Origin: Planctomycetota bacterium
GTDB lineage: Bacteria > Planctomycetota > Phycisphaerae > Phycisphaerales > UBA1924
Reading direction: 5' to 3'
Length of the DNA stretch: 21,957 nt
NCBI GenBank assembly: GCA_017303565.1
Contig: JAFLCM010000005.1
Coordinates: 1 to 21,957, forward strand
Position 1 is the first letter of the stretch; every line of letters starts with the position of its first letter. Below, one piece after another: positions 7,558-15,602 of this stretch. The notes below the pieces were generated by a model, which saw only the letters and a list, made by a program, of their open reading frames with translations, was not told the DNA's origin and did no database searches. The position numbers were made by a program, and so were the translations under genes.

Positions 7558-10500
7558 ATGGCTCTGTTCTCCCGCAAAGCGCCGAAGCCCGTCGCCGTTT
7601 CCGCCAGCGCCCAGCCCGCCGTGGGAGGCGGGCGCCGAGAGGCGCGCATCGGAGAGATCGGGCGCGAGATGCTCGGGCACGCCCGCGGCAACAAGTCGGG
7701 CCTGCTGAGCGCCAAGTTCTGGTCGGACAAACTGATGGACTGGTCCATGAAGGACCAGAACTTCAAGGTGCAGCTGTTCCGCTTCGTGGACTGCTTCCCG
7801 GCCCTCAAGACCCCCGACGCTGTGTACAACCACCTGTCGGACTACCTGTCGCAGCCCGGGGTGACGCTGCCGCCGGGGATGGGGCTGGGGATGTCCGCCG
7901 GCGGGCTGGCGAAGGGGCTGATGACGTCCACGATCTCCTCCCAGATCAAGGGCATGGCCGCGAAGTTCATCGCCGGCACCGACGCGGCCAGCGCCCTGCC
8001 GCAACTGAGCGACCTTTGGAAGGGCGGCATCGCCTTCAGCGTCGATCTGCTGGGCGAAGCCTGCGTGAGCGACGCCGAGGCCGAGGCGTACCAGCGAAAG
8101 TACCTCGACCTGATCGCCAATCTGCCGAGGGCGGTGGGCGGGTGGGCGCGGAACGAGGGGCTGGAGCGCGACCATCTGGGCGAGATCCCGCGTGTCAACG
8201 TCTCCATCAAGATCTCCTCGCTGTCGGCGCGGGTCAGCCCCATCGACACCGAGGGCTCAATCCGCGACCTGATGTCCCGGCTCGTGCCGGTGCTCGAAGA
8301 AGCGGCGCGACGCAACGTCTTCATCAACTTCGACATGGAGCAGTTCGCGCTCAAGGACCTGACCATCGAGCTGTTCCAGCGCTGCTGCGAGAAGGTGGAC
8401 CTCCGCGCCGGGCTTGCGATGCAGGCGTACCTCAAGAGCGGTGAGGACGACGCGCGGCGTGTGTGCGAGTGGGCGAGGCGCACCGGTCGCACCGTCACCG
8501 TTCGGTTGGTCAAGGGCGCCTACTGGGACTACGAGACCATCCACGCGGAGATGATGGGTTGGCCCTGCCCCGTCTGGGGGACCAAGCCGGAGACCGACGC
8601 ATGCTTCGAGCGGATGACCGAGGTCTTCCTCGACGCCGCCCCGCGCAACGCCTCCGAGGGCGGCGTGAAACTCGCGCTCGGTTCACACAACGTCCGCTCG
8701 ATCGCCGCGGCCCTCGACGGTCTGGAACGCCGCGGGCTGCCGAGGAGCGCGATCGAACTGCAGATGCTCCACGGCATGGCCGACCAGTTGAAGGCCGCCG
8801 CGGTAGCGATGGGCCTGCGCGTCCGCGAGTACGTCCCGGTGGGCGACATGATCCCGGGGATGGCGTACCTCGTGCGCCGTCTGCTCGAGAACACCAGCAA
8901 CGAATCGTGGCTCAAGGCGGGGTTCCTCGACAACGCAGACGAGGGGTCGCTGCTGCGGAGCCCGCACGAGAAGCCGGCGGGCGGCGGGAAGCCCGACCTG
9001 TTCGAGGTCGCCGCGGAGCGCCACGCCCTCACACCGGCGGTCAAGGGCGTGGGCGACGGTCGCGGATTCGTGAACGAGGCGTTCCGGGACTTTTCCAGGC
9101 GCGAGGTCCGTGACTCGTTCGCCCGCGCGGTGGTCAGCGCCGCCGTTCCCCGGGTCGAGAACGACCGCACACCGGCGCAGGCGGCGGAGATGGTGTCCCG
9201 CGCGGCGGCGGCGTTCGGCGGGTGGCGAGACACCGACGCCCGCGAGCGCGCTCAAGTGCTCACACGCGCCGCCGCGATCATGCGCCGCCGCCGCGATGAA
9301 CTGTCCGGCGTGATGATCAAGGAGGCTGGAAAGACCTGGAAGGAAGCCGACGCCGACACCTGCGAGGCGATCGACTTCTGCGAGTACTACGCCCGCCTCG
9401 CGGTCCCGCTCTTCGAACCCGCGCGCATCGGCCGCTACATCGGGGAGCTCGACCAGCAGTGGTACCAGCCCCGCGGCGTCGCGGTCGTCATCTCGCCGTG
9501 GAACTTCCCTCTGGCCATCTGCTGCGGCATGACCGTCGCCGCCCTCGTGACGGGCAACACCGTCGTGATGAAGCCGGCCGAGCAGACCCCGGGCATCGCA
9601 TCGCTGCTCGCGGCGATCCTGTGGGAGGCCGGCGCCCCCCGCGACGCCCTGCACTTCTGCCCCGCCCCCGGCGAGACGACCGGCGCGGCCCTCGTCCGCG
9701 ATCCCCGCGTCGCCCTCATCGCCTTCACGGGCAGCAAGGCCGTCGGCCTCGACATCATCAGGGCCGCCGGCGTCACCCCGGAAGATCAGCCGTTCGTCAA
9801 GAAAGTCGTGTGCGAGATGGGCGGCAAGAACGCCTTGATCATCGACGAATCGGCCGACCTCGACGAGGCCGTGCTGGGCGTGCGCCACTCCGCCTTCGGG
9901 TTCCAGGGCCAGAAGTGCTCGGCGTGCTCGCGGGTGATCGTAGTCGATCCCTCCGAGAACGGCGCCGCCCACGACCACTTCGTCGAGCGGCTGGTCGAGG
10001 CGAGCAAGGCGCTCGTCATCGACGACCCTTCGAAGCCCGGCACCGACATCGGCCCCGTCATCGACGCCGACTCGAAGCGCAAGATCCTGCACTACGTCGA
10101 GCGCGGCAAGGCTCAGTGCAAGCTCGCGCTGGGGCTGGAGGTCCCCCCGGGCCTCGAGGCTGCCACGGGACGCGCCTATGTCGGTCCGCACATCTTCACG
10201 GGCGTGAAGCCCGAGCACGACATCGCGCGCGAGGAGATCTTCGGCCCGGTCCTGGCCGTCATGCGTGCGGCATCGTTCGATGAGGCCCTGGCGATGGCGA
10301 ACGACTCGCCTTACAAACTCACCGGCGGCGTCTTCAGCCGCAAGCCCGCGAACCTCGAGAAGGCCCGGCGCGAGTTCCGCGTCGGCAACCTCTACCTCAA
10401 TCGCGGGATCACTGGCGCGCTCGTCGCCCGCCAGCCCTTCGGCGGCTTCGGCATGTCCGGCGTCGGCAGCAAGGCAGGCGGCTCCGACTACCTGCTCCAG

Positions 10501-10563
10501 TTCGTCGAGCCCCGGGCGGTGTGCGAGAACACCCTCCGCCGCGGGTTCGCCCCGGAACTCTGA
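7558..10563 (+). CDS. putA: Bifunctional proline dehydrogenase / L-glutamate gamma-semialdehyde dehydrogenase
   Basis: Oxidises proline to glutamate in two steps, with FAD and then NAD+, and substrate channelling between the sites. Seen in 1001 aa: a helical N-terminal part (about 30-150), then a proline dehydrogenase barrel (about 160-470) with RLVKGAYWDYE and the substrate motif EYVPVGDMIPGMAYLVRRLLENTSNES. An aldehyde dehydrogenase domain follows (about 520-1000) with ISPWNFPLAI, FTGSKAVG, the catalytic Glu753 in CEMGGKN, the nucleophile Cys787 in GQKCSAC, EEIFGPVLAV, and the C-terminal RQPFGGFGMSG. There is no ribbon-helix-helix DNA-binding domain and no long C-terminal extension, so it is the short, purely enzymatic type and does not autoregulate as E. 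coli PutA does. AAGGAA lies five bases before the ATG. It converges with the ANTAR regulator gene. Confidence 0.97.
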   Translation: MALFSRKAPKPVAVSASAQPAVGGGRREARIGEIGREMLGHARGNKSGLLSAKFWSDKLMDWSMKDQNFKVQLFRFVDCFPALKTPDAVYNHLSDYLSQPGVTLPPGMGLGMSAGGLAKGLMTSTISSQIKGMAAKFIAGTDAASALPQLSDLWKGGIAFSVDLLGEACVSDAEAEAYQRKYLDLIANLPRAVGGWARNEGLERDHLGEIPRVNVSIKISSLSARVSPIDTEGSIRDLMSRLVPVLEEAARRNVFINFDMEQFALKDLTIELFQRCCEKVDLRAGLAMQAYLKSGEDDARRVCEWARRTGRTVTVRLVKGAYWDYETIHAEMMGWPCPVWGTKPETDACFERMTEVFLDAAPRNASEGGVKLALGSHNVRSIAAALDGLERRGLPRSAIELQMLHGMADQLKAAAVAMGLRVREYVPVGDMIPGMAYLVRRLLENTSNESWLKAGFLDNADEGSLLRSPHEKPAGGGKPDLFEVAAERHALTPAVKGVGDGRGFVNEAFRDFSRREVRDSFARAVVSAAVPRVENDRTPAQAAEMVSRAAAAFGGWRDTDARERAQVLTRAAAIMRRRRDELSGVMIKEAGKTWKEADADTCEAIDFCEYYARLAVPLFEPARIGRYIGELDQQWYQPRGVAVVISPWNFPLAICCGMTVAALVTGNTVVMKPAEQTPGIASLLAAILWEAGAPRDALHFCPAPGETTGAALVRDPRVALIAFTGSKAVGLDIIRAAGVTPEDQPFVKKVVCEMGGKNALIIDESADLDEAVLGVRHSAFGFQGQKCSACSRVIVVDPSENGAAHDHFVERLVEASKALVIDDPSKPGTDIGPVIDADSKRKILHYVERGKAQCKLALGLEVPPGLEAATGRAYVGPHIFTGVKPEHDIAREEIFGPVLAVMRAASFDEALAMANDSPYKLTGGVFSRKPANLEKARREFRVGNLYLNRGITGALVARQPFGGFGMSGVGSKAGGSDYLLQFVEPRAVCENTLRRGFAPEL

Positions 10564-10587
10564 GCCGTACGCCGCTTGCGTTGACTC

Positions 10588-10656
10588 AAAAATGAGCGAA
10601 CCGACTCGCCGCGAAAGAGCATCTCCTCCAAACGCTCTTGCGCGACCGTCGGTTCG
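10588..10656 (-). terminator. Long hairpin with T-run on minus strand; possible terminator or small RNA 3' end
   Basis: CGAACCGAC at 10597-10605 pairs with GTCGGTTCG at 10648-10656 (9 bp). TCGC/GCGA and AAGAGC/GCTCTT (10615-10620 with 10634-10639) continue the stem towards a 13-nt loop at 10621-10633. Reading the minus strand, the stem is followed after four bases by TTTTT (10592-10588), as in an intrinsic terminator. The loop reads GGAGGAG on the minus strand and CTCCTCC on the plus strand. It starts 34 bp after the putA stop. It may be a second terminator for the ANTAR gene, a putA 3'-UTR structure, or the end of a small RNA. Confidence 0.55.
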
Positions 10657-10765
10657 CGGGTGGAAGATAACCCATTCCGGGCGGAGTTGGGTGCGCGCAA
10701 GGTGAGAACTGACAGAGAAATACGTTCACAAGCCGGCTGAAAACCGCACCGGGTGTGAAGATGGG

Positions 10766-10790
10766 AAAAGCCCGGCTGAGATCAGCCGGG
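10766..10790 (-). terminator. Intrinsic terminator of the ANTAR regulator gene
   Basis: CCCGGCTG at 10771-10778 pairs perfectly with CAGCCGGG at 10783-10790 around the tetraloop AGAT. On the minus strand the stem is followed immediately by CTTTT (10770-10766). It lies 19 bp downstream of the stop codon of the ANTAR gene, the right place and orientation for a rho-independent terminator. The T-run is short. Confidence 0.65.
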
Positions 10791-10808
10791 ATCCGCGCTT
10801 GATGGAGG

Positions 10809-11459
10809 CTAGTTTCCTGCCGCACCGTCACCAGCCGGGCTGGTGCCGATGATCGCGGCCGCGATGTCGATGAGCCGCTTGCGCTGGTTGCGAGCTTCGG
10901 TCTGGAGGTGGGCGTGGGCCTCGGGCTCGGTCAGGCGGCGGGTCTCGACGAGTTTCCACTTGGCCTGCTCGATGATGCGCCGGTTGGCGAGCAGGTTCTC
11001 CAACTGGTGCACGCGCTTGGTGTCGCTCTCGGTCTGCTGGGCGCGGGCCCAGGCCACCGAGAGCGCCACGCGGAGCAGGTCGCCCGCGACGGGCTTGAGG
11101 AGGTAGCCGAAGACGCCCGTCTGCTGCGCGCGGTCGACGTACTGCGGCTCCGAGTACGCCGTGATGATCACCGACGGGATCCCGAGCTCCCACAGGATCG
11201 ACGCGGTTTCCAGCCCGTCACGCTGGGGCATGCGGATGTCCAGCAGCGCCATCTCGGGGAGTTCGGACTTCGCGACCTCGACGGCGGCGGCGCCGTCGCG
11301 GGCCGGCCCGACAGGTCGGCACCCCAGCGCCCGCAGGTGCGAGCACAGGTTCGTCGCGATGAGATGCTCGTCTTCCGCGACCAGCACGCTCTTGGGCAAT
11401 GTCGTGGGCGTGTCCTGACTCATCTGGGTCTGCTTGCGGGCACCGGCGGCGGTCGGCAT
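10809..11459 (-). CDS. Response regulator with RNA-binding ANTAR domain (AmiR/NasT/PdtaR type)
   Basis: A two-component output protein that acts on RNA rather than DNA, usually by antitermination. Seen in 216 aa: a receiver domain at about 24-140 with the acidic pair Glu29/Asp30, the phospho-acceptor Asp74 in LLDIRMP, Thr100 and Lys122 in LLKPV. A linking coiled coil follows, then an ANTAR domain at about 151-205 with the signature LANRRIIEQAKWKLVETRRLTEPEAHAHL. No partner histidine kinase is encoded in the window. The reading frame extends 23 codons further upstream, but the ATG at 11459 has GAAAGAG ahead of it and lies 34 nt or so downstream of a plausible promoter start point; an internal ATG at 11423 is possible. 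ANTAR regulators often govern nitrogen or amino-acid use, but control of the adjacent putA is only a guess. Confidence 0.9.
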   Translation of the reverse strand: MPTAAGARKQTQMSQDTPTTLPKSVLVAEDEHLIATNLCSHLRALGCRPVGPARDGAAAVEVAKSELPEMALLDIRMPQRDGLETASILWELGIPSVIITAYSEPQYVDRAQQTGVFGYLLKPVAGDLLRVALSVAWARAQQTESDTKRVHQLENLLANRRIIEQAKWKLVETRRLTEPEAHAHLQTEARNQRKRLIDIAAAIIGTSPAGDGAAGN

Positions 11460-11499
11460 TGGCTGCTCTTTCACAAACACCGGAAAGGGTGGACCCGAC

Positions 11500-11528
11500 A
11501 GTATGCCAGCCCCAACCCCGCGCTTCAA
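11500..11528 (-). promoter_or_regulatory. Candidate sigma70-type promoter of the ANTAR regulator gene
   Basis: On the minus strand, TTGAAG (11528-11523) and CATACT (11505-11500) are separated by exactly 17 bases. Each matches four of six consensus positions. Transcription would begin near 11493, giving a short leader before the ATG at 11459. This is pattern matching only, in GC-rich DNA where even weak matches are uncommon. Confidence 0.4.
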
Positions 11529-11836
11529 GCCTTCATTCTGGGCTGGCCGGATGGCCCGATTCGGCTCCTTCGGCGATTGCGGAACAATCTTCGGGGACTC
11601 GCGAGCCAGACCTCAGGATCCCATGCGTTCGTCACGGGTGTACGCTCATGGTTCTTGTTCCGGCTATCTTCAGCCGCCTGCCGCGCCTGCGAATGTTCCG
11701 CCATGCGGCGGTTCCGTCCCTCGCCGGCCGAAGAACCAGCGGCGTACGCGTGGCCCGTTCGCCCATCTCGGGGACATTCGAGGATTAACCGCCGCTCGCA
11801 AGCCCGCCCGGACCGCCGAAACCCGGAACCACTCCA
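11529..11836. other. Divergent intergenic region, no gene recognised
   Basis: This 308-bp stretch separates the ANTAR gene promoter from the MFS gene. It is less biased in codon-like periodicity than the flanking genes. Several open frames cross it, but none has a start site, family motif or coding-like composition. It contains a small dyad, CCGCC-ATGC-GGCGG, near 11701-11714, and repeated GTTCCG words. It presumably holds the promoter of the MFS gene, which I could not define. Confidence 0.5.
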
Positions 11837-13201
11837 GTGAAGCAGCCCCACAAGCCCGCCGTCCGGTTCATCTTCGTGACGCTGCTGCTCGACGTGCTCG
11901 GGTTCGGGCTGCTCATCCCGGTGGGGCCCAGGCTGGTGCAAGAGCTGCAAGGCGAGGGCGCGTCGCCCGAAACCGCGGCGGTGCCGTACGGGCTTCTGGC
12001 GGTGACGTTCGCGGTGATGCAGTTCTTCTTCGCGCCGGTTCTTGGCTCATTGTCAGATAGGTTCGGGCGGCGCCCTGTCATCCTTTTGTCGCTGCTCGGT
12101 TCCGGGCTGGATTTCATCGCCCAGGCGCTGGCGCCCAATCTGTGGGTGCTGTTCCTCACGCGGGCGCTCAATGGGGTCAGCGGCTCGAACATCACGGTCT
12201 GCAACGCCTACATCGCGGACGTGACGCCCCCCGAGAAGCGGGCGGCGGGCTTCGGGATGATCGGGGCGGCGTTCGGGATCGGCTTTGTGTTCGGCCCGCT
12301 GATGGGCGGGGGGATTTACGCCGGCGCTGTGTGGCTGGGCACACACGCGGCGGAGCTTCCGGAATGGTCTCGGGGCCTGGCGGAGTTCGCGGGCACCCAC
12401 GCGGTGCGGCTCCCGTTCTTCGCCGCTGCGGCCCTCTGCCTGGTCAACTGGGCGTACGGGTGCTTCGTGCTGCCCGAGTCGTTGGCGCCGGAGAACCGGC
12501 GTGCGTTCAGCCTGAAGGGGGCGCACCCGATCGCCGCGACGCGCCACATGGCGCGGTACCCGGTGGTGTTGGGGCTCGGCGCGGCGCTGTTCCTGATGAA
12601 CATCGCGCAGTTCGGCCTGCACGTGACGTGGGCGCTGTACACCCAGTACCGCTACCACTGGGAGCCATGGGAAGTGGCGTTGTCCTTGACGCTGGTCGGC
12701 GTGGGCGCCGCGGTGGTGCAGGGCGGGCTGGCGCGGAAGATCATCCCCGCGATGGGGGAGCCGAGGTCGGTCATCGTCGGCATCGCGATCGGGATCGCGG
12801 CGTTCGCCGCCTACGGCCTGGCGACGCGGGGCTGGATGATCTACGCGCTGGTGCTTGTCGCCAGTTTGGGAGGCATCGCCGGACCGGCGATCCAGTCGAT
12901 CATCACCCGCGCCGTGCGGCCCGATGAGCAGGGCGAGGTTCAGGGAGCGCTCACGAGTTTCAACAGCGGTCTGGCGGCGATCCTGGGCCCGGCGATCGCC
13001 GCGCCGATGTTCAAGTACTTCATCTCGACGGATGCGCCGATGCACCTGCCCGGTGCGCCGTACCTCTGGGGTTCCTTCCTGTGCGTGATCGGCCTGGTGC
13101 TCACCGCGCGGGTGCTCAACCGCCACGCCGACGCGATCAGGCCACCGGCTTCGCCGGGGGCAGGTCCAGCGCCTTCACCAGCGCCGCGTGAACCCGGTTG
13201 A
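11837..13201 (+). CDS. MFS transporter of the TetA-like drug:H+ antiporter family
   Basis: A 12-helix inner-membrane proton-coupled exporter. Seen in 454 aa: first helix with LLLDVLGFGLLIPVGPRL (16-33), the inter-helix 2-3 motif A GSLSDRFGRRP at 70-80, almost identical to TetA, then ALNGVSGSNITVCNAYIADVTPPEKRAAGFG, which matches the helix 4-5 region of TetA class proteins. A GPLMGG motif is in helix 5, and six further helices run to about 430. The C-terminal 20 residues are Pro/Ala-rich and soluble. The substrate is unknown: TetA-like sequence does not by itself show tetracycline resistance, and such genes are common on chromosomes. The start is GTG with no clear ribosome-binding site. The last 65 bp overlap the 3' end of the convergent phosphatase gene. 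Confidence 0.9.
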   Translation: MKQPHKPAVRFIFVTLLLDVLGFGLLIPVGPRLVQELQGEGASPETAAVPYGLLAVTFAVMQFFFAPVLGSLSDRFGRRPVILLSLLGSGLDFIAQALAPNLWVLFLTRALNGVSGSNITVCNAYIADVTPPEKRAAGFGMIGAAFGIGFVFGPLMGGGIYAGAVWLGTHAAELPEWSRGLAEFAGTHAVRLPFFAAAALCLVNWAYGCFVLPESLAPENRRAFSLKGAHPIAATRHMARYPVVLGLGAALFLMNIAQFGLHVTWALYTQYRYHWEPWEVALSLTLVGVGAAVVQGGLARKIIPAMGEPRSVIVGIAIGIAAFAAYGLATRGWMIYALVLVASLGGIAGPAIQSIITRAVRPDEQGEVQGALTSFNSGLAAILGPAIAAPMFKYFISTDAPMHLPGAPYLWGSFLCVIGLVLTARVLNRHADAIRPPASPGAGPAPSPAPREPG

Positions 13202-14612
13202 TCTGCTGCCAGGGCGCGATGAGCTCTGACCCGGGCCCGAAGGCGGTGATCTCAACCGGGTCCGAGGTGTGGTTGGGGCTGAGGAAGGCGACGAAGGTGT
13301 GATTGGCCATGACGGCGCCCAGCGGTCCGTATCGGGCGCCGGCGAGCGCGAAGCCGTCCACCGCTTCCCCGCGCTTCCAGCGTGCCAGCAGTTCCGTCTC
13401 ACCCTTCGAGAGCGCGATCCCGGTTGCCTCTTCGATGATGTCGCGGAGGTCGGCGGGGTTGATGTCGATCCCGGTGGCGTGCGCCATGTCCCCGTCTCCG
13501 AACTCTGGAGGCTCGGGGTTGGCGAGCGGGAACTTGGAGGCGAGTTTTCCTTCCATCCACTCGAAGGAGTGGCGGAACTTCAGCGTCTTCATCAGCCCTT
13601 TCACGCCCCTGGCGCCATACTCGGTCAGGCCGGGGTTCGCGGTGGCGTGGTCGGCGGTGACGATCACCAGCGTGTCGTCGCGGTTCGCGGCCCACTCGAT
13701 CACGGCCCCGACCGCCGCGTCGAACGCGATCATGTCGTCGATCAGCCCCGCGGCGTCGTTGTAGTGCCCGGCGTGGTCGACGCGCCCGCCTTCGATCTGG
13801 AGGACGAACCCGGCGTCGCCGCCGGCACGCTCCAGGCGGGCCAGCGCCGCCCGGGACATCTCCGCCAGGCTCGGCACGGGCAAGGACAGCGTGCGCCGAT
13901 CGACCTCGAAGGGAACGTGGCTGCCGGCGAACAGGCCCAGGAGCGGGCCCGTGCCCACAGCGCCGCCCGCGAAAGCGTCGAACTGGCTGCGGGTGCGGAT
14001 CACCTCCACGTCCGGGTGCTTGGCCAGGAGCGAATCGGGGAAGAACCTCGCGCCGCCGCCCACCATGAGGTCGATGCGGCGTTCCAGCATCTGGGCCGCG
14101 ATGCGAGACTCGTCGTCGCGGTTGGTCGGCACGTTGCAAGAGAAGCCCGCGGGGGTGGCGTGCGTCACGCGGGTGGTGGTGACCAGTCCGCCGGCCTTGC
14201 CCGCCTGCTTGGCGTGGATCAGGATCGGTGTTGGGAACCGTCCGTCGGGGGTCATCCCGACCCGCCCGTTGTCGACGAGTTCGCCGATGCCCCACGCGGT
14301 GGAAGCGGCGGCGGAATCGGTGACGAAGCCGTCGGCCGATCGGGTCTCAACGAGCCCGCGCCGGGTCCCCGCCCGGTTCATCAAGCCGACCCAGTGCGCC
14401 CGCGATCCGTCGCGGAGTTGAAGCACCATGTCGCCCAGGCTCAGCGTGCCGAAGGACATGCCGTCGGCGACCATGAACACGAGATTTTTGGCGGCGCGGC
14501 GAGGCTCTTCGGCGGGTGCCTGATCCGCGCGGGCCGCGGGCAGCCCGGACAGGACCGGGATTGCGGCGGTCAGCCCGGCGGCGCCGAGAAATGTGCGGCG
14601 GTCAATGGTCAT
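13137..14612 (-). CDS. Tat-exported alkaline phosphatase (PhoA superfamily)
   Basis: A periplasmic metal-dependent phosphomonoesterase that releases phosphate from organic esters. The N-terminus is a twin-arginine signal: DRRTFLGAAG at 4-13, a hydrophobic stretch, and ARA before Asp30 as the likely cleavage site. Mature domain motifs in order: VADGMS with Asp50; VTDSAAASTA with nucleophile Ser100; THATPA with Thr153; MVGGGARFF; IEGGRVDHAGHYNDA with Glu274, Asp279, His280 and His283; TADHATANPGL with Asp321 and His322; and SPNHTS with His448. These cover the metal- and phosphate-binding set of PhoA. The length of 491 aa is normal. It is the last gene of the six-gene run, 58 bp after the beta-barrel gene. 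No Pho-box was recognised upstream. Confidence 0.93.
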   Translation of the reverse strand: MTIDRRTFLGAAGLTAAIPVLSGLPAARADQAPAEEPRRAAKNLVFMVADGMSFGTLSLGDMVLQLRDGSRAHWVGLMNRAGTRRGLVETRSADGFVTDSAAASTAWGIGELVDNGRVGMTPDGRFPTPILIHAKQAGKAGGLVTTTRVTHATPAGFSCNVPTNRDDESRIAAQMLERRIDLMVGGGARFFPDSLLAKHPDVEVIRTRSQFDAFAGGAVGTGPLLGLFAGSHVPFEVDRRTLSLPVPSLAEMSRAALARLERAGGDAGFVLQIEGGRVDHAGHYNDAAGLIDDMIAFDAAVGAVIEWAANRDDTLVIVTADHATANPGLTEYGARGVKGLMKTLKFRHSFEWMEGKLASKFPLANPEPPEFGDGDMAHATGIDINPADLRDIIEEATGIALSKGETELLARWKRGEAVDGFALAGARYGPLGAVMANHTFVAFLSPNHTSDPVEITAFGPGSELIAPWQQINRVHAALVKALDLPPAKPVA

Positions 14613-14670
14613 GGCGGTGGGGCATTGAGGTCGGTCGAGCCTGCCGAACCGTCGGCGCTGTCGGGGCGAA

Positions 14671-15573
14671 TCAGAAACGGTAGGTCACACGCCCCGCGAC
14701 GTACGCGGCCGGGTCGGTTTCGATCTCGTCAAGTTCACGTTCATCGTCGTCGCGGATCTCGAACTGCTGGTACACGACTGCGCCGCCCTCGAGCGAGAGC
14801 GACAGGCCGCCGGCGGGCTTCCAGGTGAACCCGACGCCGATCGGGATGCGGAGGTCGTTCAAGACGCCCCCGGGGGCGACCGCAGCGTCGTCGTCAAGGC
14901 GGTACTGGTGGAACTCGCCGCCTCCCCGGAGGTACACGCTCCACTGGTCGTCGAGTTTCGCAGTCAGCGTCAGGCCGACGCCGGTGGTGGCGAGGGTGAG
15001 CCGGTCGTTAATGTTCCAGGTGACGACGACCAGCGGCAGGAACGCGACGTTGTCCTCGAGGCGGGTGATGAAACCGCCGCCGAGCGCGAGGCTGAAGTTC
15101 TCGCTGAAGCGGTAGCCGAGGCCGGCGGCGGCGGAGCCGAAGACGCCTTCGCCGAAGTCGGCGTCCTCCGCCCAACCCGAACCGACACTGCCGCGCACCA
15201 GCGTGTACCACTGGTCGTCGAACGAGTAGGAGAAAAGCGTGGAGAAGACGGTCTGGTAGGCGGTGTCGAGCGGCTCCTCGGTGACGCCGCGGACGTCGAA
15301 GTCCTGAAAGTCGTAGTTGGCGATGTCGCCTGAGATGCCGAAGGACAGTCGGGCGCGATCGCCGACAGGGCCACCGAAGTCGGCGTCCAGCCCGGTGCGG
15401 AACACCGACACGGAGCCGGCGTTGTCGTCCATGTCCGCCTCGAAGGTGAACGAGGGGGACGCGCCGATCTCGAACGTCCATTGCTGCGCGTCCGCGGGCT
15501 GCGCGGAAGCGGCGCCAGCGGCGGCGAGGAGCGAGAGCGTGGTGGCGACAACGCGGCGGCGCGGGTGGGGCAT
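14671..15573 (-). CDS. Outer-membrane beta-barrel protein, function unknown
   Basis: A 300-aa exported protein. The signal peptide is MPHPRRRVV followed by a hydrophobic stretch and ASA-Q at about 22-25. The rest alternates hydrophobic and polar residues in about ten to twelve beta-strand-like segments (for example WYTLVRGSVGSGW, FSLALGGGFITRL, LSLSLEGGAVVYQ), with acidic Asp-rich loops. It ends in VTYRF, the terminal Phe typical of Bam-inserted barrels. It resembles the DUF6268-type barrels found in planctomycetes, but I cannot confirm that without a search. The frame is open 34 codons further upstream, overlapping the VWA gene; the ATG at 15573 is chosen because it begins directly with a signal peptide. 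It lies 29 bp downstream of the VWA gene. Confidence 0.75.
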   Translation of the reverse strand: MPHPRRRVVATTLSLLAAAGAASAQPADAQQWTFEIGASPSFTFEADMDDNAGSVSVFRTGLDADFGGPVGDRARLSFGISGDIANYDFQDFDVRGVTEEPLDTAYQTVFSTLFSYSFDDQWYTLVRGSVGSGWAEDADFGEGVFGSAAAGLGYRFSENFSLALGGGFITRLEDNVAFLPLVVVTWNINDRLTLATTGVGLTLTAKLDDQWSVYLRGGGEFHQYRLDDDAAVAPGGVLNDLRIPIGVGFTWKPAGGLSLSLEGGAVVYQQFEIRDDDERELDEIETDPAAYVAGRVTYRF

Positions 15574-15602
15574 GGTGGCTTTCGGAGAGAGAGATGATGC
15601 GG

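Noticed and set aside
10592..10705. A 37-codon frame starting ATGAGCGAACCG after putA, and a minus-strand ATG preceded by GGAGGAG in the hairpin loop
   Set aside because: The first has no ribosome-binding site and is made of hairpin arms. In the second the SD-like word touches the ATG with no spacing and the product is basic low-complexity sequence.
10588..10790. The two hairpins as an ANTAR-binding antitermination site
   Set aside because: ANTAR targets have paired stems with hexanucleotide loops with A at position 1 and G at position 4. The loops here are 13 nt and 4 nt and do not fit.
11837..13201. Calling the MFS gene a tetracycline-resistance determinant
   Set aside because: TetA-like motifs are shared by many chromosomal exporters of unknown substrate, and there is no TetR-type regulator or mobile element beside it.
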